A stretch of DNA of 47,028 nt, taken from the NCBI GenBank assembly GCA_934140355.1, contig CAKPBH010000007.1:1-47028 (forward strand), given 5' to 3'. The notes under the pieces were generated by a model. That model searched no databases, was not told the origin of the DNA, and saw nothing but the letters and a program-made list of their open reading frames with translations. Below are positions 1-8,610 of the stretch, piece by piece. Both the position numbers and the translations under genes were made by a program. Position 1 is the first letter of the stretch. Every line of letters begins with the position of its first letter. This DNA comes from an uncultured Bacilli bacterium (lineage in GTDB: Bacteria; Bacillota_I; Bacilli_A; RF39; UBA660).

Positions 1-171
1 GTAAGTAAAATACTTATGGAGAAATTAGACTGTGATGGAATTAGTTTGGATGAGAATAATGGTTCTTCTCAAGAAGTGAAACATTTTCATTTACACATTA
101 TTCCTAAATATAAAGGACAAAATGAAGTAAAATATTCATTAGATGATATTTTTCATCAAATAGTAGATTAG
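1..171 (+). CDS. HIT (histidine triad) family protein, C-terminal part only
   Basis: The first 57 codons read open from the window edge to a TAG stop. The segment contains HFHLHIIPKY, the histidine-triad active site of HIT-family nucleotide hydrolases and transferases, preceded by the typical NNGSSQEV stretch. HIT proteins hydrolyse nucleoside phosphoramidates or dinucleotides in the cytoplasm. The family is usually 110-140 residues, so over half of the gene lies left of the window. Family assignment is firm from the triad; the substrate is not known. Confidence 0.85.
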   Translation, partial: VSKILMEKLDCDGISLDENNGSSQEVKHFHLHIIPKYKGQNEVKYSLDDIFHQIVD

Positions 172-298
172 AAAAATTTAAAATAATATTTTTTAAATAA
201 ATGTGCTCTATTCTAAATTATGAAGGATAAAGTTATAAATTTTACTACTCAAATTTTAAATTAACCTTTGGAGATGAGAAAAAATTAATTATAAATAA

Positions 299-718
299 AA
301 TAATGTTACATTTAATCATATTTATGATAATAATTTTAATATTGATTTTTATGATGTTTATTCTGACTACGATAAATTACCTCTTACAATCTAGAAGAGA
401 ACGAATAAAGATATTAATTATCAATAATTTAAGAAGAAATGATAAAAGGTAGAAAATGAAAGTTTCTATATACAAAAACATAGAACCTTCAATATTTGTC
501 ATATGAATAGTAGAAATGATAATGCTATGAAATGTCATTATTTCTTTATACAGTTTGCACATACAATTAGGCAATTACTTGAAAAAGGTAGTATTCCAAT
601 TAAGTCATTAAATCTGAAAATAAAAGAAGTAAGCGCCCTTCTCCTAAGCAATCTTACTTCAACCATCTCAGATCTTAATCATTTAGAAACTAACTTTCAA
701 TTAAGATTTGATGATTAA
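299..718 (+). pseudogene. Decayed DDE transposase, C-terminal remnant
   Basis: One reading frame gives a broken product: NHIYDNNFNIDFYDVYSDY, then several in-frame stops near 383-445, then KVENESFYIQKH and a 71-residue tail ending QLRFDD. The KVENESF motif followed by a helical C-terminus resembles the K-[IV]-E-N-E-[GS]-F end of IS4-like DDE transposases. The first part of the gene, its start and any terminal inverted repeats are not visible, so this is a relic. The family call comes from motif memory only and is moderate. The ATG at 503 opens only the last 71 codons and has no ribosome binding site, so I do not call a separate gene. Confidence 0.5.
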
Positions 719-770
719 ATTATACAACATTTGTTCTTTGAAATCTAGTGTTTTTACTCAAAAAATTTTT

Positions 771-790
771 GACCTGAAAAAGGTCTTTTT
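771..790 (+). terminator. Intrinsic terminator-like hairpin
   Basis: GACCT-GAAAA-AGGTC is followed directly by TTTTT. It lies 53 nt after the end of the transposase remnant and could have terminated it. The short stem makes this moderate. Confidence 0.5.
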
Positions 791-941
791 GTCGTGGCTT
801 AAAATATCTAGGTTTGAGAAGAAAAAAATAGATAAAAAATTTTTTTATAAATTTTACCTATTTTTAATAAAACAAATTTATTTACTCTTTTTTACTGGCG
901 ATTGCCATATAAAGTTTGCATAATTTTATAATATTTTATAT

Positions 942-976
942 AATAAACATGTAAAGGAATTTGCATGTTTATTTTA
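942..976 (+). terminator. Hairpin with T-rich 3' side upstream of cysS
   Basis: A perfect 10-bp stem AATAAACATG/CATGTTTATT with a 12-nt loop lies about 50 bp before cysS. It may be a terminator for upstream transcription or a leader structure. No T-box motifs are visible around it. The rest of 791-1024 is AT-rich and shows no gene; a TATAAT at 1004-1009 lies so close to the cysS ribosome binding site that it is a doubtful promoter. Confidence 0.45.
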
Positions 977-1027
977 GTTAAATAAAATGAAATATTTTAT
1001 ATATATAATATACTAGGAGGTAGTATG

Positions 1028-2428
1028 ATGAAGTTATATAATACTTTAAATAAAAAGGTAGAAGAATTTATCCCTAGAGATGGGAAAAAGGTTAAGATGT
1101 ATACTTGCGGACCTACAGTTTATCATTATGCCCATATCGGTAATTTGAGGACATATATTTCTGAGGATATTTTAGAAAAATCTTTGAAGTACTTGGGTTA
1201 TGATGTTACTAGGGTTATGAATATTACTGATGTTGGACATTTGGTGGGTGATGGAGATACTGGTGAAGATAAAATGTTAGTAGCGGCTAAAAGGGAACAT
1301 AAAAGTTCTTGGGAAGTTGCTAGATATTATACAGATTGTTTTAAGAAAGATTGTGAAAGATTAAATATTAAGTGGCCTAGTATTGTTAGTCCTGCTACGG
1401 ATAATATTGAAGAATACATTAAGATTATTTCTAAATTGTTAGATGATGGTTATGCTTATATTAGTGATGGGAATGTTTATTATGATACTTCTAAATATCA
1501 AGATTATTATCATTTATCTGGGAGGAACGCAGATGATTTGATGGTAGCTGTTCGTGAAGATATTAAGGAAGATACTTCTAAGAGAAATCCTTTTGATTTT
1601 GGATTATGGTTTACAAATTCTAAGTTTAATAATCAAGAAATGCAATGGGATAGTCCTTGGGGAAGAGGTTATCCTGGCTGGCATATTGAGTGTTCTGGTA
1701 TTAGTATTAAATATTTGGGAGAATACTTGGATATTCATTGTGGGGCTGAAGATGCGATATTCCCTCATCACACGAATGAGATTGCTCAAAGTGAAGCTTA
1801 TTTAGGTCATAAGTGGTGTAATTATTGGGTTCATTTTGGTTTTTTAAATGATAAGAATGGTAAGATGAGTAAAAGTAAGGGAGAATTTCTCACTGTTGAT
1901 TTATTGGTAGAGAAGGGGTACAATCCTCTTGCTTATCGATATTTATGTTTAAATAGTTACTATCATAATGCTTTAACGTTTAGTTATGAGATATTGGATG
2001 GCGCTTCTAGGGAATATGATAAACTTAAAAGAAGAGTGGCAAATTTATCTAATGATGGTGATGTTAATCTGGCCCAAGTTCAAGAGTATCATGATAAGTT
2101 TGGTGCTAATTTAGAAAATGATTTAAATACTTCTAGTTGTATTACTTTGTTATATGATGTTTTAAAGGATAACACTATTAATGATAAGACAAAAAAAGAA
2201 ATTATTTGTGATTTTGAAAAGGTACTATCTCTTGATTTGTTTGCTTTCAAAAATACTTCAATAGATGTTGATTTAAAGAATTATATTGAGGAAATGATAG
2301 AGAAGAGAAGAATTTATAAAAAAGAAAAGAAATTTGAAGAAGCGGATAAGATAAGAGAAGAGTTAATAAATAAGGGAATTATGATTAAAGACACTAGAGA
2401 AGGTACTACATATGAAATCGTAAAGTAG
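1028..2428 (+). CDS. cysS: Cysteinyl-tRNA synthetase
   Basis: Charges tRNA-Cys with cysteine in the cytoplasm. The class I motifs are present: HIGN at residues 36-39 and KMSKS at 279-283. The zinc-site elements are also present, with TCGPTVY near the N-terminus, HIECSG, and the HHTNE segment. The length of 466 residues is normal. Two ATG codons lie side by side (1025 and 1028). AGGAGG at 1015-1020 is 7 nt from the second and only 4 nt from the first, and the family begins MKLYNT, so I chose 1028. It is followed after 10 nt by the YugP-like protease, probably in one transcript. Confidence 0.97.
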   Translation: MKLYNTLNKKVEEFIPRDGKKVKMYTCGPTVYHYAHIGNLRTYISEDILEKSLKYLGYDVTRVMNITDVGHLVGDGDTGEDKMLVAAKREHKSSWEVARYYTDCFKKDCERLNIKWPSIVSPATDNIEEYIKIISKLLDDGYAYISDGNVYYDTSKYQDYYHLSGRNADDLMVAVREDIKEDTSKRNPFDFGLWFTNSKFNNQEMQWDSPWGRGYPGWHIECSGISIKYLGEYLDIHCGAEDAIFPHHTNEIAQSEAYLGHKWCNYWVHFGFLNDKNGKMSKSKGEFLTVDLLVEKGYNPLAYRYLCLNSYYHNALTFSYEILDGASREYDKLKRRVANLSNDGDVNLAQVQEYHDKFGANLENDLNTSSCITLLYDVLKDNTINDKTKKEIICDFEKVLSLDLFAFKNTSIDVDLKNYIEEMIEKRRIYKKEKKFEEADKIREELINKGIMIKDTREGTTYEIVK

Positions 2429-2438
2429 GTGGATAGTT

Positions 2439-3140
2439 ATGGGATATGGATATTATTATGATCCTACGTATATTTTAGTAATAATCGGATTTATTATTAC
2501 TTTAATTGCGGAGATTGGGGTTAAAGGAAGTTATAGTAAATATAAAAGAATTAATGCCTCTAAGATGATTACGGGACGTGAAGTTGCTAGAAAGATATTA
2601 GATGCAAATGGGCTAGAGAATGTGCAAATAAAGGAAGTAGTGGGAACTCTTAGTGATCACTATAACCCAAGTGATAAAACGGTTAATTTGTCGACAGATA
2701 TTTATAAAGATAGCAGCATTGCCTCTATTGCAGTTGCTGCTCATGAATGTGGACATGCTATCCAAGATAAGGTAGGATATAAATTCTTAAGATTTAGGCA
2801 CGCTTTTATTCCTACTGTTAATATTTGTTCAAAATTAGGTTATTTTGTAGTCATGATTGGACTTGTTTTTGGTTCATTTAATCTTGCTATGGCTGGTTTT
2901 GTTCTACTTTGTACAATTTTAGTATTTCAGTTAGTTACTTTACCAGTTGAATTCAATGCATCGCATAGAGCAAAGGAAGAATTGATTAAATTAAATCTAG
3001 TCGACAAAAAAGATACTAGTGGAGTTAAATCAATGCTATTTTCAGCAGCAATGACTTATGTTGCTTCTGTTGCTAATACTTTATTGCAAATGCTTAGAAT
3101 GTTATTAATTATATTAAATAGTAGACGGAGTGATGATTAA
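2439..3140 (+). CDS. YugP-like membrane zinc metallopeptidase
   Basis: A 233-residue protein of the neutral zinc metallopeptidase family typified by B. subtilis YugP. The HExxH zinc site is HECGH at residues 102-106, preceded by an SIAVAA helix. Hydrophobic segments sit at the N-terminus (about residues 8-25) and in two helices after residue 130, so it is membrane-bound. The physiological substrate of the family is not established. It starts 10 nt after cysS and ends before a strong terminator, so cysS-yugP looks like a two-gene unit. The family call is strong; the role is open. Confidence 0.9.
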   Translation: MGYGYYYDPTYILVIIGFIITLIAEIGVKGSYSKYKRINASKMITGREVARKILDANGLENVQIKEVVGTLSDHYNPSDKTVNLSTDIYKDSSIASIAVAAHECGHAIQDKVGYKFLRFRHAFIPTVNICSKLGYFVVMIGLVFGSFNLAMAGFVLLCTILVFQLVTLPVEFNASHRAKEELIKLNLVDKKDTSGVKSMLFSAAMTYVASVANTLLQMLRMLLIILNSRRSDD

Positions 3141-3185
3141 TTTTTTATAAAAAGTTGTATTAGTGATATTGTGAAGTAAATTATT

Positions 3186-3226
3186 TAGACAAATTTAAAC
3201 TCTAACTTTAAATTTGTCTATTTTTT
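3186..3226 (+). terminator. Strong intrinsic terminator after cysS-yugP
   Basis: A perfect 14-bp stem TAGACAAATTTAAA/TTTAAATTTGTCTA with a 7-nt loop is followed by TTTTTT. It closes the cysS-yugP unit. Confidence 0.9.
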
Positions 3227-3261
3227 AGAGGTTTATAATAAAAAAAGAAAAGAGGGTAGAG

Positions 3262-3891
3262 ATGAAAAAGAGAACCGAGGCTAAACTTGAAAAAAATATT
3301 AAAGAAAGTTCTATAAATGATATTGATTATCAAGATAATTTAATTGATTTTTTTATTCATGATAAAAAATTAAATCACGATTTAGAAGAATTAGAAATTA
3401 ATGGATGTTATTTTAAGAATGTAGATTTTTCAAACATTCTAGTTAGAAATTGTGATTTTATTGATTGTATTTTTGAAAATTGTAATTTAATGGGAATTGA
3501 TTTTTCTTCTAAAAGTATCCACCGAGTTTGTTTTAAGAATTGTAATTTAGGAAGTACGAATTATATTATGAGTAGTGTTAAAGATGTTTTGATTGATGAT
3601 TGTAAATGTGATTATATTAATTTTTCTGATAGTAAAATAGATGTTCTAGAAGTTAGAGGTAGTCTTTTTAGAGAAGCTAGATTTGTAAGTACTACACTGA
3701 AGAATGTAACTTTTAATGAAGTGAACTTTCGGGGATGTGAATTTTTAAACACTTCTTTAAAGGATATTGATTTTAGTTCTTGTGATATTTCTGATATGAT
3801 GGTAAATGCTAATGATATTAAAGGAATGATTGTTAATGAAAGTCAGGCTTTAATGTTAGTGAATTTACTTGGAATAATAATTAAGGAATAG
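3262..3891 (+). CDS. Pentapeptide-repeat protein
   Basis: A 209-residue protein. From about residue 48 it shows repeated A(D/N)LXX-like units, for example CYFKNVDFSN, NCDFIDCIFEN, NCNLMGIDFSS and FRGCEFLNTSLKDIDF, with Phe/Leu at the stacked centre every fifth residue. This predicts a right-handed quadrilateral beta helix. The repeat is interrupted around residue 85-115 by SSKSIHRVCF. The N-terminal 45 residues are charged and non-repetitive. Some family members (Qnr, MfpA) bind DNA gyrase as DNA mimics, but most have no known role. Nothing here proves a gyrase link. It starts behind a ribosome binding site AGAGGGTAGAG and stands alone between two terminators. Confidence 0.85.
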   Translation: MKKRTEAKLEKNIKESSINDIDYQDNLIDFFIHDKKLNHDLEELEINGCYFKNVDFSNILVRNCDFIDCIFENCNLMGIDFSSKSIHRVCFKNCNLGSTNYIMSSVKDVLIDDCKCDYINFSDSKIDVLEVRGSLFREARFVSTTLKNVTFNEVNFRGCEFLNTSLKDIDFSSCDISDMMVNANDIKGMIVNESQALMLVNLLGIIIKE

Positions 3892-3948
3892 AATACTTAT
3901 TTCGTTTTTTCTTATGATATAGAGAAATCGAGGTAAGTATTTTTCTTT
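3892..3948 (+). terminator. Terminator after the pentapeptide-repeat gene
   Basis: An 8-bp stem AATACTTA/TAAGTATT with a long loop is followed by TTTCTTTT. It begins immediately after the stop codon of the pentapeptide-repeat gene. Confidence 0.6.
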
Positions 3949-3974
3949 TATCAAATGAAGAAAAAGGCAGAAAT

Positions 3975-4003
3975 TTGCTTAATTCTTCTTTTTTTGATAT
4001 AAT
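3975..4003 (+). promoter_or_regulatory. Promoter of engB
   Basis: TTGCTT (3975-3980), a 17-bp spacer, and TATAAT (3998-4003). The predicted transcript start near 4010 lies after a GTG codon at 4006. That excludes the GTG as a start and supports the ATG at 4030. Confidence 0.75.
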
Positions 4004-4029
4004 GAGTGCGTTGGAGGAAAAGTATATTT

Positions 4030-4617
4030 ATGAAAATTACAAGTGTAGAATTTACTACTTCTGCGGTTAGAAGAAGTCAATATCCTGAAGAGAAGTATCC
4101 TGAATTTCTCCTTGTTGGTAGAAGTAATGTAGGAAAGAGTAGTTTTATTAATACTCTTGTTAATCGAAAGAGTTTAGCTAGAATTAGTTCTATTCCCGGG
4201 AAAACACAGACACTTAATTTTTACTTTATTAATGAAAGTTTTTATTTAGTCGATGTTCCTGGATATGGCTTTGCGAGAGTAAGTAAGAATCTAAAGAATA
4301 AATTTGGTTTAATTATAGAAGATTACTTGAAAGAAAGAAAGATGTTAAAATCTGTTTTTATGCTAGTAGATTTTCGGCATAAACCTACAAATGATGATGT
4401 ACTAATGTATGAGTATTTAAAGTACTATCATATTCCTGTTACGATTATTGCAACAAAAAGTGATAAAGTTAGTAAGAATAGTTATGAGAAGAATAAAAAA
4501 ATAATTCGTGATACATTAAAGATGGTAGATGAAGATGGATTTATTTTATTCTCAGCCGTTAGTAAAACAGGAAAGCAAGAAGTTCATGATAAAATTTTAG
4601 AAGTTATTCAAGCTTAA
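4030..4617 (+). CDS. engB: Ribosome biogenesis GTPase EngB/YsxC
   Basis: A TrmE-Era-EngA-YihA class GTPase for assembly of the large ribosomal subunit. G1 is GRSNVGKS at residues 30-37, followed by the G2 region PGKTQTLNFY, G3 DVPGYGFA, G4 TKSD and a G5-like FSAVSKTG. The length of 195 residues is typical. The start at 4030 follows GGAGG at 4013-4017 and gives the usual MKI N-terminus; an in-frame GTG at 4006 precedes the likely transcript start. In B. subtilis this gene is in the lon-ysxC unit. Here it leads into an unknown gene and der, so two ribosome-assembly GTPases are neighbours. Confidence 0.95.
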   Translation: MKITSVEFTTSAVRRSQYPEEKYPEFLLVGRSNVGKSSFINTLVNRKSLARISSIPGKTQTLNFYFINESFYLVDVPGYGFARVSKNLKNKFGLIIEDYLKERKMLKSVFMLVDFRHKPTNDDVLMYEYLKYYHIPVTIIATKSDKVSKNSYEKNKKIIRDTLKMVDEDGFILFSAVSKTGKQEVHDKILEVIQA

Positions 4618-4662
4618 GCACCTAATTTTTATTTTAGAATACATTACATCAGGTGAAGATGA

Positions 4663-5085
4663 ATGATAATTCAAAAATTAGATGATGGTTATATCGTTAA
4701 GGTTTTTAAAGAAAAATTAGGGGATTTTGATGCTTTTGATAAGTCTTGTATTGAACAGTTATTTCAAGGAATTTTAAAGAAATTACTAAAGAGATATTCT
4801 ATTCATGGGTTAATTGAAGCAGATGTTTATTTTGATAGATTATATGGAATGATTATTGAATTAAGAGAAGTTTATGATTACTTTGAGGAAATAGATTTAA
4901 GAATTCATTTTCATTTAGATTCTGTTTTTTTAGTAGAGGTAGAAGAGAATGATATTGATACTTTAAAAGATATTTATTACTATCGGGGTAAATACTATAA
5001 AGCTTATGATAAAATGATAGATAGTCCTATTATATATAAAGATAGTGAATGCATAGAGATTATGGAAAAAGGAATACATTTATAG
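4663..5085 (+). CDS. Conserved-looking hypothetical protein between engB and der
   Basis: A 140-residue acidic, aromatic-rich soluble protein with no membrane segment or signal. I recognise no family. Visible features are an N-terminal beta strand pair (IIQKLDDGYIVKVF), a helical stretch to residue 45, and a short repeat-like end YYYRGKYYKAYDKM. The ribosome binding site AGGTGA is 6 nt before the ATG, and the gene ends 17 nt before der, so it is translated and probably co-transcribed with engB and der. The context hints at ribosome assembly or the cell envelope, but that is inference only. Confidence 0.75.
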   Translation: MIIQKLDDGYIVKVFKEKLGDFDAFDKSCIEQLFQGILKKLLKRYSIHGLIEADVYFDRLYGMIIELREVYDYFEEIDLRIHFHLDSVFLVEVEENDIDTLKDIYYYRGKYYKAYDKMIDSPIIYKDSECIEIMEKGIHL

Positions 5086-5102
5086 AAAGTGGTGGTGATA
5101 AA

Positions 5103-6419
5103 ATGAGAATGCCTACGGTTTGTTTAGTTGGAAGACCTAATGTTGGAAAAAGTACTATTTTTAACCGATTAGTTGGAAAAAAAATTTCTATTATCGAAGA
5201 TACACCTGGTGTTACAAGAGATAGAATTTATGGAGATGCTAAATATTTAGATTATTCTTTTCATTTGATTGATACTGGTGGTATTGATGTTGGGGACGAT
5301 ACTTTTAATGATGAAATTCGAATGCAGGCTAGTATCGCGATAGATGAAGCAGATGTGATTATTTTTGTAGTGGATGGCAAAGAAGATATTACAAAAAATG
5401 ATTATGTGATTCGAGATATGCTTAGAAAAAGTGGTAAGGATGTCGTAGTTGCTGTTAATAAAATAGATAACGAGAATAGAATGGAAAATATTTACCAGTT
5501 CTATGAACTTGGATTTGAAAATGTTATTGGTGTGAGTGGGGAACACAATATTGGTTTTCAAGAATTGTTAGATAAAGTGGTTCAAGATTTTAAACCTATT
5601 CCTGAAATAGAGTATAGCGAGGATAAAATTAAATTCTGTTTTATTGGGAGACCTAATGTTGGGAAAAGTAGTTTAGTGAATGCTCTACTTAATGAAGAAA
5701 AGGCAATTGTTAGCGATGTTGCTGGAACAACTAGGGATGCTGTAGATACAGAGTTTCGTTATGAGGGAAAAGACTATGTTGTAATTGATACTGCCGGACT
5801 TCGTAAAAAGGGAAAAGTTTATGAAAGTATTGAAAAGTATAGTGTTATTCGAAGTATGAAAGCAATTGAAAGAAGCGATGTTTGTTGTATTGTTATTAAT
5901 GCTGAAGAAGGAATTATTGAGCACGATAAGCATATTGCTAGTTATGCTCTAGAGGCTGGAAAACCACTTGTCTTAGTTGTTAATAAATGGGATACCGTAA
6001 ACGATAAAAATGATATTAAAAGTTTTACTACTTTAATGAGAAATGAATTCCAATTCTTGTCTTATGTTCCAATCGTATTTGTTTCAGCTTTAACTAAGAA
6101 AAGAATTCATACTTTAATGCCTGAGATTCTTAAAGTCTATAAAAATTCAACCTTAGAAATTAAAACGAGTGTTTTAAACGAAGTGATACGCGAGGCAGTA
6201 CTTCTTAATCAACCACCTTCTTATAAAGGAAAGCGGTTAAAAATTTATTTTGCTAATCAATCTGGGACAAGACCTCCTAAATTTACTTTACACGTTAATA
6301 GTAAGGGATTAGTGCATTTTTCTTATGAAAGATATTTAGAAAATAAATTGAGAGAAAATTTTGATTTAGAAGGAACACCAATTGTAATACAATTTAAGAA
6401 TAAAAATGAAGATTATTAA
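5103..6419 (+). CDS. der: Ribosome assembly GTPase Der (EngA), double GTPase
   Basis: A 438-residue essential GTPase for 50S subunit maturation. It has two tandem G domains: the first G1 GRPNVGKS from residue 10 and the second G1 GRPNVGKS from residue 182, each with its DTxG switch (DTGGID and DTAGLR) and N-K-x-D (NKID and NKWD). A KH-like C-terminal domain follows, ending in PIVIQFKNK. The start at 5103 follows GGTGGTG and gives the normal MPTVCLVGRPN beginning; an upstream in-frame ATG at 5049 lies inside the previous gene. In B. subtilis der lies upstream of spoIVA and hbs, and that order is kept here. Confidence 0.97.
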   Translation: MRMPTVCLVGRPNVGKSTIFNRLVGKKISIIEDTPGVTRDRIYGDAKYLDYSFHLIDTGGIDVGDDTFNDEIRMQASIAIDEADVIIFVVDGKEDITKNDYVIRDMLRKSGKDVVVAVNKIDNENRMENIYQFYELGFENVIGVSGEHNIGFQELLDKVVQDFKPIPEIEYSEDKIKFCFIGRPNVGKSSLVNALLNEEKAIVSDVAGTTRDAVDTEFRYEGKDYVVIDTAGLRKKGKVYESIEKYSVIRSMKAIERSDVCCIVINAEEGIIEHDKHIASYALEAGKPLVLVVNKWDTVNDKNDIKSFTTLMRNEFQFLSYVPIVFVSALTKKRIHTLMPEILKVYKNSTLEIKTSVLNEVIREAVLLNQPPSYKGKRLKIYFANQSGTRPPKFTLHVNSKGLVHFSYERYLENKLRENFDLEGTPIVIQFKNKNEDY

Positions 6420-6422
6420 ACA

Positions 6423-6449
6423 TAGATAATTTATTTTATCTAGTTTTTT
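6423..6449 (+). terminator. Terminator after der
   Basis: A 7-bp stem TAGATAA/TTATCTA with a 6-nt loop is followed by GTTTTTT, directly after the der stop. Confidence 0.75.
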
Positions 6450-6503
6450 CTTGTTATTGAGAGAATAGATGATGAAGTATTTTAGAAATAGAGGTGAAGA
6501 GGA

Positions 6504-8234
6504 ATGAAAGAATTTATGCAAAGTTTAAAATTCACTTGGAAGTATGCGAAGAGAGAAAAGATAAGAATTATTTTATTTGGAATAGCTAGTTTGATTAATG
6601 CCATTTTTAGTATTTTAATTCCTATGATTGATGCGAAAATTATTATTGAACTGACGGCTAATCATTTTGAACGATTAATTTTTATGGCAATTTGTCTAAC
6701 TGTTAATGAAGTTCTTTATAATTTATTTGATTTTTTATCCAGAAGACTCTCTGTTGTTGTTTACCATCATACACTTGAAATACTTGGAATGGATTTAGGA
6801 AAACATATTTTAAAATTAGAGAATAATTCTTTAGATGAGCATGGAAGTGGAGTGTTTATTCAAAGAATGACAGGAGATACGGATAAACTTGCTGATGTAT
6901 TTAATCATTTGGTATCTATGTTTACTTCTTTGGTAAAATATGTTGGGATATTAATTGCTATTTTTATTGTCAATAAAATTGTTTTTCTTTTTACTTTTAT
7001 TATTTTAATTATTCGTTATCTTATTGAAAGAGCAAGAACAAATAGGAGAAAAAAAGATGATGAAGTTTCAAGAAAAGCAAAAGATAGCGTCTCTAGTTTC
7101 ACGGGAGAATTAGTTAGAGGGGCTAGAGATATTAAAATGCTAAATAGCGAAAACGATTTTATGAAAGAAATGAATTATCGAATTCATGATTATAATAAAA
7201 AAAGAATAAAAATGCAAAATGTAAGTTGGAATTACCGAGTTTTTGGTTATTGGGTTACTAATATTAGTTTTCTTTTATTGATTATCCTTCTTGCTTTTCT
7301 GATGAAAGATAAGGTAATTTCTACTTCGATTGCTATGGTATTATATAATTATTTTTGGAATGTTGGTGGATCTACTTATTTGCTTGGAGATTTATTAGAA
7401 TATATTAAAGATTTTAACTTATCCTGTGAAAGAGTAAAAGAAATTATTGATGGAGATAAATTTAAAAAGGAACAATTTGGTGAAAAACATTTAGATAAAG
7501 TAGAGGGACATTTTACTTTTGAGCATGTTTTCTTTAAGTATAAGGAAAAAGAAGTATTAAAGGATTTAACCTTCGAAGTAAAACCTAATGAAACGGTTGC
7601 TTTTGTTGGAAAAAGTGGGGCTGGTAAGACAACTATTTTTAATCTTTTATGTAAGATGTATGATGTTAATCAAGGAAAAATTACTATTGATGGGATTAAT
7701 ATTAATGAATTAGATAAAGATAGTATTCGTGGAAATATTACGATTATTTCACAGAATCCTTATATTTTTAATATGAGTATCCGAGATAATCTTAAATTGG
7801 TTAAAGATAATTTAAGTGATGAAGAGATGTACGATGCCTGTAAAATTGCTTGTCTTGATGATTTTATTCAAGAGTTACCTAATGGATATGATACAATTAT
7901 TGGAGAAGGTGGTGTTAATTTATCTGGTGGTCAAAAACAAAGACTAGCGATTGCTAGGGCATTAGTGCAAAAGACAGAAATTATATTATTTGATGAAGCA
8001 ACAAGCGCTTTGGATAATGAAACACAAGAAAAAATTCAACGCGCAATTGAAAACATGAAAAATGAGTATACCATTTTAATTATTGCTCACCGCTTGTCTA
8101 CCATTATTCATTCTGATAGAATTCTTTATTTAGAAGATGGGAAAATCATTGCTCAAGGAACACATCATGAATTATTAAAAAATTGTCCTAGTTATCAAAG
8201 GTTATATGAAAGTGAAATAAAAAAAGACGAATAA
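6504..8234 (+). CDS. ABC exporter half-transporter (membrane domain fused to ATPase)
   Basis: 576 residues with the type IV exporter layout. The N-terminal membrane domain has about six helices (residues about 20-320). The nucleotide-binding domain contains Walker A GKSGAGKTT from residue 369, the Q-loop ISQNPYIF, the signature LSGGQ at 473-477, Walker B ILFDEATSALD with catalytic Glu 498, and the H-loop AHRLST. It is a single half-transporter without a partner gene, so it probably works as a homodimer. The substrate cannot be read from sequence; relatives export lipids, peptides or drugs. It has its own ribosome binding site and is bracketed by terminators, so it is monocistronic. Confidence 0.93.
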   Translation: MKEFMQSLKFTWKYAKREKIRIILFGIASLINAIFSILIPMIDAKIIIELTANHFERLIFMAICLTVNEVLYNLFDFLSRRLSVVVYHHTLEILGMDLGKHILKLENNSLDEHGSGVFIQRMTGDTDKLADVFNHLVSMFTSLVKYVGILIAIFIVNKIVFLFTFIILIIRYLIERARTNRRKKDDEVSRKAKDSVSSFTGELVRGARDIKMLNSENDFMKEMNYRIHDYNKKRIKMQNVSWNYRVFGYWVTNISFLLLIILLAFLMKDKVISTSIAMVLYNYFWNVGGSTYLLGDLLEYIKDFNLSCERVKEIIDGDKFKKEQFGEKHLDKVEGHFTFEHVFFKYKEKEVLKDLTFEVKPNETVAFVGKSGAGKTTIFNLLCKMYDVNQGKITIDGININELDKDSIRGNITIISQNPYIFNMSIRDNLKLVKDNLSDEEMYDACKIACLDDFIQELPNGYDTIIGEGGVNLSGGQKQRLAIARALVQKTEIILFDEATSALDNETQEKIQRAIENMKNEYTILIIAHRLSTIIHSDRILYLEDGKIIAQGTHHELLKNCPSYQRLYESEIKKDE

Positions 8235-8237
8235 AAA

Positions 8238-8272
8238 GTTAGCATAATGTGCTTTAGATGCTGGCTTTTTTT
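8238..8272 (+). terminator. Terminator after the ABC exporter gene
   Basis: The stem GTTAGCAT/ATGCTGGC (8 bp, two G-U pairs) is followed by TTTTTTT. It starts 3 nt after the stop codon. Confidence 0.8.
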
Positions 8273-8343
8273 GTGATGTTATTTTATTTTTAAAATTAAT
8301 CAGTTTATTTCTATTCTTACATATAATAGAGTAGGAGGTTGTT

Positions 8344-8610
8344 ATGGCATTTAGTGATAATTTTTTTAAGAAGATAGAGAAAAAAACTAGTGTTGATAAA
8401 GATACAATTTTATCTTTAGCCAATAAGTTGCAACAAGGAAATATGAAGGATGAAGGTACTTTAAAAGAAGTAATTCATGATATTTCTAGAATTACTGGAA
8501 GAGAGGTTACTCCTGAAAAGGAACAAAAGATAATTGATACTGTACTTTCTAATGGAGTACCTAAGAACTTTAATCAATATTTAGATGATGTTGAAAATGA
8601 AAGAGACTAG
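8344..8610 (+). CDS. spoVIF: Stage VI sporulation protein F (SpoVIF family)
   Basis: An 88-residue protein with the family pattern FFKKIEKKT..D.....LANKLQ, an internal DEGTLKEVIHDIS, and a helix ending in DTVLSNG. These match SpoVIF/YjcC, a small protein needed for late spore maturation and coat assembly in B. subtilis. It has a strong AGGAGG ribosome binding site 6 nt before the ATG. It is followed directly by its own terminator. Together with spoIVA 2.5 kb downstream it indicates a lineage with at least part of the endospore programme. Confidence 0.8.
   Translation: MAFSDNFFKKIEKKTSVDKDTILSLANKLQQGNMKDEGTLKEVIHDISRITGREVTPEKEQKIIDTVLSNGVPKNFNQYLDDVENERD

Noticed and set aside
377..574. Minus-strand open frame of 65 codons
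   Set aside because: Lies opposite the transposase remnant and has no ribosome binding site or recognisable motif.
708..923. Open frame of 71 codons on + rich in Phe/Lys/Leu
   Set aside because: No ribosome binding site, overlaps a terminator-like hairpin, low-complexity composition expected of AT-rich non-coding DNA.
942..1024. T-box or riboswitch in front of cysS
   Set aside because: The leader is too short and has one simple hairpin; no specifier, AGAGAG or T-box sequence is present.
3262..3891. Naming the pentapeptide-repeat protein Qnr
   Set aside because: Repeat class alone does not show gyrase binding, and the family is functionally diverse.
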